Shown here: positions 1 through 9,520 of the stretch, piece by piece
How positions within the stretch are numbered: the stretch's first letter is position 1
Layout of the letters: every line of letters begins with the position of its first letter
Assembly: GCA_013397115.1 (NCBI GenBank)
Contig: VWZW01005522.1
Span: 2,108,001 to 2,172,000, forward strand
DNA length: 64,000 nucleotides
Source: Edolisoma coerulescens
Taxonomy: Eukaryota > Chordata > Aves > Passeriformes > Campephagidae
Direction: 5' to 3'
The notes under the pieces: generated by a model
What the model saw: only the letters and a program-made list of their open reading frames with translations
Database searches by the model: none
Told to the model about the DNA's origin: nothing
Made by a program: the position numbers and the translations under genes

Positions 1-1515
1 CCTTTGGGACATAATGCACAGCCTATTTTTGTAAAGTCAAGGATGTTGGCAGGCATGGAGGCTTTGGGTTGCAGTTGGATGAATGGTTTTTTTCCTCCTT
101 TTTTTCTTGGGATAATTCAAGTACTTTTTTCCATATTTCAACTGAGTCCTATTAATGCCTTCATTTTGATGGTACAAGGTGTCGCTGTCGCACCAAGAAA
201 CGGGTAAAGAAAACGACACAAAGTCCAAGGCTCAGGGATAAAAGGAAGTGCTTTAATAATTTTCCAAAGCCTTTTATATGTTAGTTCACAAAATGTGTTA
301 AATGGCATAAGGTAATTGGCCCTTTGGCCATCCACCTCTTGAGGGGATTGGCCAAATTCTAAGACACCCATTTCTAAATATTTTCTAGTTAGAACCATAA
401 CGATACTGCAAAACAACCTGCAAGATAAAGGGATTTGTTTACAGAAACTTCTAACTGTTTTCAGCCAGTGTCTTGAGAAAGCAAAGACTTTCTCATAGAC
501 AGAGGCAGAAAGCTGGAAAATCTCTCTGCAACCCAGGTTTCAGCATCCACAACAACAAAGTGATTATTACAATGAAGAAGACAGCATTACCCATGTAGCT
601 GCTGTGTATTGCGTCCTTTACTCACTCTTGTCTTTTTAGTCAGAATCTCTATCCCCCGCTGACAAACCCGATTGAGATCTGACATTTTTATGCAAATTAT
701 TTCATTAACAGGTTTTTTATGATACAACTATTTTTAAAATTTTAGCCTTTAAATTCTTTGTAAACATGTGGCTGATGGAAGAACAAACAGTGAATGGCCT
801 TATTTTGTTTACGTAGCAGCATCAGTACACACACTACCCCCCCTCCCCCCGCAAGCCCTCAGCTTCTGTTCTGGATTGAGAATGTCCACTAGAGACAAGA
901 GGCACTTCAAGGTGTGTAGACATTAGGCCTTGGTCTCCTTTTGGTACCTTCTGGTAATATTCAAAGCATGTCAGTGGGCTTTGAAGGCTAACATGGGTTT
1001 CAGTCTCCTTCCTATCAGCTTGTGTCTTTAATGAACCCCCAAGTCCAAATAAGTAGTGAAACCCCTTAGTAATTGAATTGGAGCGGGGCCTAACTGCAAA
1101 AAAAAGTGGATTTTTCTCTTCGATAGCATGTCTGCACATCCCTCCTCCTGCTTGAGTGTTCTGCAATGAGGCTTATTTATGAAACTCCAGGTTTCAAAAA
1201 TCAAATTCTGGCTTCCTAGAGCTGGCTCAGGCTAGGTGTTCCCTTCTGAAGCAAAATATCTAACAAGTTTTCAGTGTGTGCAACCAAATAATTATTATGC
1301 AATATTTTTAATAAAGCAGTTTTTATTATGCAAAATATAAAGAAAAAATAAAAATATTTTGAACATAATTCTTCTGATTTAAATAATTTCAATAACTACA
1401 ATGTTTTCAGGCTATGGAATGGAGTAAGAGGGCTACAAATTTAATAACTGAACTTATACAATACAGAATGCTAATTGTTGCTAAGGGCAGTAAATCAAGT
1501 ACTCAAATGTTAGGT
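1..1515. other. Unique non-coding flank, no gene seen
   Basis: AT-rich single-copy sequence without a convincing reading frame, RNA gene or repeat. It holds a perfect octamer (ATGCAAAT) at 690-697, a C-rich run at 837-850, and two ATTATGCAA copies at 1294-1302 and 1325-1333. The plus strand tends to carry more C than G. It may be intergenic, or intron of a gene read to the left. Confidence 0.6.
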
Positions 1516-1719
1516 AGTAATAGAGGGTGATTTGACCCTGGCTGGACACTGGGTACCCACAAAAGCCACTCTGTCACTCCCCTCCTCAGGTGGGCAGGGG
1601 AGAAAAAATATAATGCAGGGCTCATGGGTTGAGATAAGGACAGGGTGAGATCACTCACTCATTGTTGTCACAGGTGAAACACAGGCGACGCAACTTTGGG
1701 AAATTAACTGAACTTATTA

Positions 1720-1725
1720 TTTATT
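1720..1725 (-). promoter_or_regulatory. LTR polyadenylation signal AATAAA
   Basis: AATAAA reads on the minus strand within an AT-rich stretch, downstream of the LTR TATA-like box as expected for an R region. The LTR is decayed, so activity is uncertain. Confidence 0.5.
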
Positions 1726-1950
1726 AATTATTACTTACTTTTACGAAGTGAAATAAGAAGAGGGTAATGAGAAGTAAAATAAACCCTAAAAACACCTTCC
1801 ACCCACCACTGCCTCCTTCCTGGGCTTAACTTCACTCCCGATTTTATCCCTCAGCACCAGTGGCGTGGGTAGATGGGGAAAGAGGGTCACAGTTCATGAC
1901 ATATTGTTTCTCCTGCCACTTGCTCCTCAGGAAGAGGAGTCCTTCCCCTG

Positions 1951-2240
1951 CTCCAGTGTGGGGAGACAGTCCTCCATGGACTTGTCAAACATGAGCCCTT
2001 CCCACAGGCTGCAGTTCTTCACTAACTGCTCCAGTGTGAATCCGTTCCATGTGATGCAGCCCTGCAGGAACTGGCTGCTCCAGTGTGACCCCTCTGGGGT
2101 CACCAGTCCTGTCAAAAAACCTGTTCCAGTGTGGGCCTCTCTCTCCAAGGGCCACAGGTCCTGCCATGAGCCTGCTCCAGCATGGGCTTCCCACGGGGTC
2201 ACAGACTCCTTTGGACATCCCCCTGCTCTGGCATGGGGCC
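1951..2240 (-). repeat. Tandem array inside the LTR, about 49-bp period
   Basis: Copies of the plus-strand core CTCCAGTGTG or close variants start at 1951, 2029, 2078, 2124, 2175 and 2226. The spacings are 78, 49, 46, 51 and 51 bases, so one unit seems to be missing or fused between the first two. Units share a following GTCCTGCC- or CTGCAGG-like segment. Such arrays in retroviral U3 regions often hold enhancer sites; that role is not shown here. Confidence 0.8.
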
Positions 2241-2436
2241 CTCCAGGGCCTGCAGGTGGATCTCTACTCCCCTGTGGACCTCCATGGGCTGCAGGGGAAT
2301 CTCAGCTCCAGCACCTGGAGCATCGCCTCTCTCTCCTTCCTCACCGCCTTGGTGCCTGCAGGGCTGTTGCTCTCACATATTCTCACTCCTCTCTTCTCTG
2401 GCCACAATTACTTTTGTGCAATAACTTTTTTTCCTT

Positions 2437-2445
2437 CTTAAATAT
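2437..2445 (-). promoter_or_regulatory. LTR TATA-like box
   Basis: ATATTTAAG on the minus strand, followed by a purine run. The position relative to the LTR start (about 180 bases in) and to AATAAA fits a core promoter of this LTR. It is assigned by pattern and position only. Confidence 0.45.
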
Positions 2446-4013
2446 TACACCTCAGAGGCGCTCCCACCATTGCTGCTGGGCTCAGCCCTGGCCAGTGGTG
2501 TGTCTATCTTAGAGCCAGCTGGCATTGGCTCTGTTGGACATAGGGGAAGCTTCTAGTAGCTTCTCAGAGAAGCCACCCCTGTAGCCCCTCCACTGCCAGA
2601 GTCTTGCCATGAAAACCCAATACAACTAAAATTAGTATCACAAAGTGATCCTATTTCCATTTTCCTGCAGTGCTACTTCCAATTTTTGTTCATTATGGCA
2701 TATAACCTTGCTTATACCCTGAACTGACAATGACAAAATGTAGGCTGATTTATATGTATCTATAAGAATGAAAAAAACAACTCATAGTAGAAGGTAGCTG
2801 TGCACTTTTAAATGGTCTGCCTGCAATAAATGGATACGCTTTATTTTGCCAGCAAAGCTCACAGCTGTTTGGGAAATGGTGGGATCTCTGTGGTTTGGGG
2901 ACCACTCTGGGACAGAGCACAGAATGAAGGCTAAAAGTTTGACAGCAGAGAGTTCAGCTCAACCCAGATTCTTGACAGATTTTTGGTAGTGCTTATAGGC
3001 AACTTTTGAAACACATTAAAAAAATGACACTTGCTAAATTCACAAGTGATAACCAAGAGGCACAAAAACTTTGCAGAACTGCGGGCTGGGCTTCCTTTCA
3101 AATTGAGAAAGACACAGGTACCTCCTCATACTCTCATTGCTCTAGTCTGCCCTGCGTTAAACTAACAACAAACGAGAAGACCAGACTGTGAGGAGGGGGC
3201 TTTAGTGGCTGAGTAAAATCATCAAAGTAACTAAATTCAGTAGGGTTTGCAGAGTGAGGAAAATATCACTTGAATTGGACTTGTAATTCTTGTTGCTGCT
3301 ATCAATGATCTGGTAGGAAGTGCATGGCTGGAAAAATGGAAAAAAGCTTACAGTGTGTCACGCATCTTGTTAAGCTGCTGACTCTCTTCCTACAAAACGC
3401 CTTTTGACAAGTACATCTACCTTATTGTGTTCACTGTCAGTCTTGGAGAGTGAAAAGGCAGAGAGCAAGTGAGATCTTGGTCACATAAATCTGTTGTCTG
3501 TGCCTAACTAAAGGGGCAAATGAACTAAGTCTCATTAAAGACCGTCAAACCCTGTATAGGAAAACCCATTACTGATTAGTCTTTTTTTTGTTAATTTCTA
3601 TTTAATTTATGTGCATTTTTTAGTGGACTTAAGATATGCTCAAAGCAAAACAAGAAGGTTCATACAGGGGTCTGCACTAATTTAGATAAATCACTTTTTA
3701 AAAGTGACTTAGATATTGGCCTGCTTTGAGAATTCACTATTAAATTCTTGTGCATGGACAACTCCACCACCACTTGGTATGCTTGTTTGAGGGCTCCTAA
3801 TGCTAGATCAATGCCACAGAAATGTTGTACAAGTTATGAGGACTTCACAGCTGGTTAAAATTCCTCTTAGAAATTGTGATGGTCTAATTCTATGAAAGCA
3901 GGAGTTATGCCAAGTATCCTCTCTAACCACTCATCCCAAAAAGGCCAGCACAAAACTGAAGTCTAGATGAGCTCTATATCCTGTGTTTTAGACCTCTTGG
4001 CAGTGATAAAGTC

Positions 4014-4076
4014 ATAAATATATATATACACACACATGCATGTGTGTGGGAGTGTGTGTGTGTGTGTGTATGTGTG
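4014..4076. repeat. Compound TA / CA / TG microsatellite with a palindrome
   Basis: A short TA run passes into CA repeats, then ATGCAT, then interrupted TG repeats. Positions 4029-4048 form a perfect 20-base palindrome centred on TGCA, because the CA arm mirrors the TG arm. Confidence 0.95.
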
Positions 4077-7000
4077 CTCTCTATCCAAATTCGGCTTGTA
4101 CTGCTGGGTGATGTAGTAACACAGGAATTCAATATTAATGATTAGGGACAAGCAGACAGAGAGGAGAAACTAATGGATTGCTAATATATATCCTGGCTTA
4201 GTTTAAAGAGGTATCTTGGGGCTAAATAAAAAAAAATTAAAACTTAAATTAGTCTAGATAAGAAAGTTGTGTAAGGCAGCAGAATATATTACCATCCAAA
4301 GTAGAGGGAAAAAACCAAATATTTTTATTATGTATTAATTTAAAAATCAGTGAATTTTGATTCAAATTTAATAGCCCTTATGTCTCAGGTTTGTAACTTT
4401 ACATCATTTCAGTCTAAATTCTGACCTATGTAAGAGACCAGAGTTATGAATATTTCCTATTATTTCTACTCTTCAAACTTTATGACTGGATTTCTCCAAG
4501 GCATTCTTCATTCTCAGTCCTATCTTCCTCTTCATTTTGAAAGTATCAGTTCAGGGAATTGGCTGAAGGATAGAAAAACAGACACATAAAAATTGTTTGA
4601 CTGACGGTATCCATTGTAAAATATTCTTTTTTTTCCTGGAGGAGATATGAAGGTGAATCAGGAAATGGATGGCATTTTCAGATCACATGAATCAGTACCC
4701 GAGAATTCATCATTTTCACCAAATAGCTAGCTACTTTTAGGGACTTGAAGTTAGATAGCCCTTATTTAGAACTTATATAATAACTTGTTTAACTGCCTTA
4801 TCTGTCAGAGACTTTAATGGAAAGAAAGCAGCAATTACTAAAAATCAGCTCACAGATTTATAAATGTAAGTGCACATTTATTTATTTTATATAGGTATGT
4901 TGAAAATATCTTATGCATTCATAAAAATGAACAATTTTGTTCATAAAGAGCCTTAATAAGAGAAATGCCCTGAGAAATATTACTTTATTGTCTTTTGATC
5001 ACAAATGGTAAATACAAACTCATCAGAAGAACGTACAGTTCTCAAAAGCCATGTTTTAGACTCTCACCTAGCTTTTCCCAATTCATAGATATTATGGAAA
5101 CCAGTCATTTTAACCTTTAAATACAGCATATAACACAAGACAGTCATTTGATGGAAAACAGCAAAATTTGTACCTATTGGCATTTATTTCCCTGTGATTT
5201 AACTCAAGTTTTGCAATGGTGTCTTTTGCTAAGACAATTAAAATTATGCTCAGTCTGACCTTGCCCTGTGTCTGCTACTGGGCATACAGAGCTACAGCCT
5301 TTCCTGGCCTGCTTTTTAACAGTGTCCTTCCCTACTAGACCCAGCTGAGGATGGCAAACTTAAATCCTCTGGGTCATCTGCTTTCCTGGGACGAAGATGT
5401 CATTCCTATTTTTACATATAACAATATCACAAGTCCCTGGTATTTAAATATGGCAGACTCATGGTGATCCAGCCTTGGAAGATGATGTTGCTCCATGCAG
5501 GCGGGAATGCTAAGGGCTCGCTCAACTCAAATGCAGCAGGGCAAAGACTTGCCTGAATCTCAGTGGGAAAGAAGGAAGAAACAGTAACGTAGATCTGATG
5601 ATTAGGTATTTCCACTAGTCATGTAAGTCAGGTAAATTCAAGACACCAGACTGCACCAACTCTCTGTTCTTTAGCATTGGTTCAGGAAGGGGTGCTTGTT
5701 TGTATGCACCATTCTCCTGCCCGGTCCGCTCTGGAAAGGCTCTGGTCACCAGTAGGGTTTCTCCTCAGTAATAAATGATGTGGTTAAAAACCACAAAAAT
5801 AGGCAATTAACTGTGAGACTTCAAAGTTTTCCTCTGCCTGTTTCTCATGAATTAACAAAAATGACTGATGTTTTCAATGTTCTGGAAAAAGCAATATGCA
5901 GTGGTAATAAAGACTTTGAACTCTGTGATCGTGAAGCAAGCAAAGTCCTTTCCCTATGATGGAAACATAACTCAAGGTTCAGTTTTACCTTCTAACCTTC
6001 TTCCTTTTCTATACTTTTTTTTCTTTTTAACCCAACTTAAACTTTCAATTTACTGTATCTGACTTTGTTTCTCTAAATGGTGAGAGATGGTTACTATCCA
6101 AGGTTCTTTTGATGGGTAATGTGAAGACAGGCCTTCCCTTACACTGTGACTTTCCCACCTAAACAGATGGAAATCCACCCCCTTCCCTGGTTTCTAACAC
6201 CACAGGAAGGAGCTGAAATCTGGCTCTCCACCAAACTGGCCAAAAGCCTGAAGGTGCTGTGCAGCCTTTGCTCTTCCAACTGCAGTACCTTTACTGCTTC
6301 CACATGCTGTCATCCCTTAATATGCTGGGCTCTATTTTGTTGGAAGGAGAGATCAAAAATTACTAACAGTGAGAAATACAATGTCAGGAAAATACAAGGC
6401 AGGGGAGGAGGATGAGCTCCATAGTGGAAGAAAAGCTGGATGGGATGGACTTGGTCTTCTGAGTGGTTTCTTTTTTTTCCCTTCCTTAAATCAGATTAGC
6501 AGAGCTTCTCCTGCTGCTTTCTCTCTTGCCCTTAGCACGATATTCCTAGATTATATTAGAATATCCTTATTGATTTTGGATATAGTAACACACTGAGGCT
6601 TAGCCTAGGATTGAGACACCACTGTGCAACTTGTGAAGAAACAAAAAACCCTCAGCGCCTACTTGCAAGAGTACATCTGGGGATTGCATCACCTAAAATT
6701 GCTGGTCTCGCTTACTCAACTCATCTGGTTTAACTCTGTAACTTAGACATAGCACAGAGTTACATGTAACATTAAAAATGTTACATTTTGTACCTTTATT
6801 TCAAACATGGTTAATCTCACAGGCAGTTTCAGACATCTTTGCCCTTGAGCTTCTCAAATAAAATTAAGTAAAATTAAGCATTGACATCATTACTGTTCTT
6901 CCATCAAACTGGTACTGAGCTATAAAGCGCATAACTTAAAAGCTCTGGGGGTGATATGGAGTCAATATGATTCCAGTGGAATTTTTTTTAGAATGTACTG

Positions 7001-7585
7001 TAAGTCATTAACACAGTATGACATAAAGATATAAATGTGGTGGGTTTTGGGGTTTTGTTTAGTTTTTACTTATATGCCTATTGTTTCATAGCCAAACTGC
7101 AGAGGAGTTGTTAGAGGCTAAAATGTACATCACTCAAGGAGATAGAATTTTGATAGGTTTTTTGCTGGCAGTTGGTTTTGGATACACAGTGCTTACTTTT
7201 CACAGATAGGGTAGTGATGTTTTATTTTTTTTACACAGCAGTTGGAAAAACAAATATATCTCCTCTTTAAAAAGAAAGTCTAAATGTATTGTACTAGGTG
7301 GAGAAACATAAGATGTGTGGAACTTGTTGATGTGAAGAGATACGTCCTAAGAACATTCAAAAGAAGTTAACAGATATGTGAATCATCTTATATCTGCACT
7401 GACTTTGACGGCAACTTTTAGATGTAAAATAAATTCTTGTATTTCTGTACAAGTATTTTCTGGATCGGAAGGAAATCACATGAGAAAGTGACCCCAGGCA
7501 TTACAGTAATTACAGTAGTGGCTTATCAAACTATTGTTATAAATAAGGAAACATCCTTGACTGTCAGGGTTACATGACTTTATGG

Positions 7586-7602
7586 AAAAAAAAAAAAAAA
7601 AG
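7586..7602. repeat. Poly-A tract
   Basis: An uninterrupted A run of about 17 bases. There is no retroposon body directly upstream that I recognise, so it is best called a simple mononucleotide tract. Similar tracts occur near 25902 and 26648, with T runs near 42051 and 47475. Confidence 0.8.
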
Positions 7603-8144
7603 AGTTTGGCCTTTAGTATTTGGGTTGGTTTTTTTTAATACCAACAAGTAATCAGAAGGAATGTTCCAAACTCCAAGACTTCATTTTTAATGATAATTTC
7701 AAACTTTTGTTAATGTTTCTACTTGAACAAGTTTCTTTTGTATCCTAGCCAAAGTAAAATTCTCCCTTGAGCTGGAAGTTTAAGGCAATTTGGATTTGCA
7801 GCATTTGGTTTGCTGATAAGTTTTGATGCTAGTTGTTTTAATTAGCTAATTTTTATAGGATTACTCTAGCATGGATCAATTCCATGGTTTTGTTTGTTTT
7901 AATAAACTCTTACTGCTTTTAGTCTTCTAAATGGAGGTCTTGCTGCGAACAACAAAAGTCAGTTTCTGCTGCAGCTTATAGTAGAAATGCGAAAATGCTG
8001 TCATAAAAGAAAAACACAACTCTGATGGAATTAATTACAATGCACACACGAACAAAAATAACCTCCTGGTTTACTACAGGTGAGCTGACAAAACACAAAG
8101 GCATGCGCCGAAACCCCGGTGAGCGCGAAAATGCGAACGCACGT

Positions 8145-8149
8145 ACCTG
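8145..8149 (-). other. Candidate splice donor on the minus strand
   Basis: The minus strand reads CAG|GTACGT, close to the vertebrate donor consensus, at the left edge of the CpG island. If used, a leftward transcript would have a first exon ending at 8147. Plus-strand donor-like sites also lie at 8080 (ACAG|GTGAGC) and 8119 (CCCG|GTGAGC), so motif strength alone does not set direction. Confidence 0.25.
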
Positions 8150-8286
8150 GGGGAGATGCCTGCGCGCCCCGGCTGCAGCCCCGCAGTGCCACGTCTCACT
8201 GTCCCACGCGCGCCCCGGGACCTTCACAGGGGACTCTCCCAGGGCCTGGAAATGAACTTTTGGGGCTGACACGTCGATCGTGCCAT

Positions 8287-8312
8287 GGGGGGAGGGAGGG
8301 GACTGGAGGGGG
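8287..8312 (+). other. G-quadruplex motif in the CpG island
   Basis: Four G runs of 6, 3, 4 and 5 with loops of 1, 1 and 6 bases on the plus strand, followed at once by a GC-box core. G runs of this kind are common in CpG promoters and also bind Sp/KLF-type zinc-finger proteins; neither is tested here. Confidence 0.7.
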
Positions 8313-8421
8313 CGGAGAGGGACTCGCCGGAGGCTCTTACGTGGCGGCAGAAATGTCAGCACCGCGCTCCCCCGCGGGGCTCCTATTGCCTACGGGGTTC
8401 CGCGCCGGACCCCGGAGGCCC

Positions 8422-8445
8422 GGGGCCGGGGCCGGGACACTGGGG
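8422..8445 (+). other. G-quadruplex motif with two GGGGCC units
   Basis: G runs of 4, 4, 3 and 4 separated by CC, CC and ACACT. It includes two adjacent GGGGCC units, which is short and not an expansion. It falls in the densest part of the island. Confidence 0.7.
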
Positions 8446-8934
8446 CTGGCGGGCCGGCTGCGGCATGGCGTGAGAGGGGTGCGGAGAGCCGGCGGACGCG
8501 CAGCTTGGGAGCTCCCGCGGTGCTCCCGTGCCCCTTCCGTCCCGGGGCAGTCGCTGGCGCCCTGCTCTCCTTCGCTTCCTCTATCTGCTGCTCCCCGCTT
8601 TTGCTACATTCCCCCGGCCCCGGAGCCCCGCGGAGCCCCGGGCANCCGGGCAGCGGCCGGGAGCCCCTGCGGACACGGCACCGGCGGCGCTGCCCGTGTC
8701 CCACCGCCTCCCCTCCCTCCTGCTGCCTCTTGCTGCAGCTCGCCAGGATTTGTTGTGCTTAGTTGTACTGGCGCTGGGGCGCCCCTGCTCAGATCTGATG
8801 GTAAAGGAGAAGCCTCAGGTGATGTTTTTGTGAGCCGCGGTGATTAAGGAATAAAAGGAAATAAAAATAAAAACCCCAAACCCCAAGGACAAATATCACA
8901 ACCAGTTGCAACTTCTCAGCTGGTCCGGAGGGGG

Positions 8935-9103
8935 NNNNNNNNNNNNNNNNNNNNNNNNNNNNNNNNNNNNNNNNNNNNNNNNNNNNNNNNNNNNNNNNNN
9001 NNNNNNNNNNNNNNNNNNNNNNNNNNNNNNNNNNNNNNNNNNNNNNNNNNNNNNNNNNNNNNNNNNNNNNNNNNNNNNNNNNNNNNNNNNNNNNNNNNNN
9101 NNN
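8935..9103. other. Assembly gap of 169 N inside the CpG island
   Basis: A run of N flanked by G-rich sequence on both sides (ending in GGGG and resuming at GGGCGGG). GC-rich, structure-forming DNA is a usual cause of such dropouts. Single unresolved bases occur at 8645, 34931 and 35847, two of them in or beside C/G runs. Confidence 0.99.
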
Positions 9104-9462
9104 GGGCGGGCTGGGGTCCGGGCGGGCGCGGCGGCAGGGTGCCGGCAGGGGGAGCCGGCAGCGAGGCGGAGCGCCGCGGCCGCCGGGCACCGGTGCTGGG
9201 GAGCGCTGCCGGCGCTCGGAGCCCGTCTCGGGCATTGCCCGGCCCCACCCCCGAAAGTCCACCGAGCCTTTTAGATCGGGCGGCCGTTCTCCCCGAAGAC
9301 GGTGCTGTTTGCTTGGGACTAAAAAAAAACAGACGGGCAGGCAGCCGCATCTCCAGCGGGGCTGGAACCCGGACCGCGGGTGCTCCGCGCAGCGGGACCC
9401 CCGCGCCGTTCCTGCCCTCGGGGTCGCGCCCGCGGGAGCGCGTTCTCGCCCAGGAGAGTGAG

Positions 9463-9464
9463 GT
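9463..9464 (+). other. Candidate first-exon splice donor, plus strand
   Basis: The sequence reads GAG|GTGCGT near the right end of the CpG island. This is where a 5'-untranslated first exon of a plus-strand gene would be expected to end. A second candidate is at 9576 (CTG|GTGAGA). No transcript evidence is available. Confidence 0.25.
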
Positions 9465-9520
9465 GCGTTGCTGTCGCTGAGCTCCGGCTGCGGAGAGGCA
9501 GCCGCTGGCTCCGGAACGTT

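Larger units (their letters stand above)
1516..2624 (-). mobile_element. Solo LTR of an avian endogenous retrovirus
   Basis: Read on the minus strand, this starts with TGTATTGGGTTTTC near 2624 and ends in a degraded GGTCAAATCACCC near 1516. I recognise the overall sequence from memory as a very common bird LTR of about 1.1 kb. A TATA-like ATATTTAAG lies at 2437-2445 and an AATAAA at 1720-1725, in the right order for U3-R-U5 on the minus strand. The U3-R side carries a tandem array of CTCCAG-type units. No gag, pol or env sequence flanks it, so it is a solo LTR left by recombination. The ends have decayed and I could not see a clear target-site duplication, so boundaries are good to about 10 bases. 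Several frames of 77-215 codons cross it on both strands; they are by-products of its GC-rich array, not genes. The family name was not checked against a repeat library. Confidence 0.85.
2625..8020. other. Unique non-coding sequence left of the CpG island
   Basis: Single-copy AT-rich DNA without recognisable exons. All frames are under about 90 codons and none shows a familiar protein. It contains the microsatellite at 4014-4076 and a long A run near 7586-7602. Base skew is mixed: lines sampled between 2.7 and 6.3 kb mostly have more C than G, while 6.5-8 kb is T-rich. It could be intergenic, or the first intron of a gene read leftward from the island. Confidence 0.55.
8100..9520. promoter_or_regulatory. 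CpG island, probable gene promoter and first exon
   Basis: GC content and CpG density rise sharply at about 8100 and fall back near 9520, against AT-rich flanks. GC boxes stand at 8307-8316 (GGGGGCGGAG), 9104-9110 and 9120-9131. Two G-quadruplex motifs lie at 8287-8312 and 8422-8445. There is no clear TATA box, as is usual for CpG promoters. A 169-base gap of unknown bases falls inside, so the first exon may be missing. Base skew to the right (T above A, G above C) suggests a plus-strand gene starts here. Good splice-donor-like sites occur on both strands, so a bidirectional promoter is possible. Frames of up to 242 codons cross the island, but GC-rich DNA lacks stop codons by chance, and the frames overlap on both strands without recognisable protein. 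I cannot name the gene. Confidence 0.85.

Noticed and set aside
1865..2512. 215-codon plus-strand frame and companions on the minus strand
   Set aside because: They fall wholly inside the ERV LTR tandem array. The repeated units give open frames on both strands, and there is no retroviral protein similarity.
8422..8436. GGGGCC units as in the C9orf72 repeat
   Set aside because: Only two units in generic GC-rich promoter DNA; no other resemblance to that locus.
8119..8847. 242-codon frame in the CpG island, with overlapping frames on both strands
   Set aside because: Low stop density in GC-rich DNA explains them. No domain, no consistent frame, and one contains an unresolved base.
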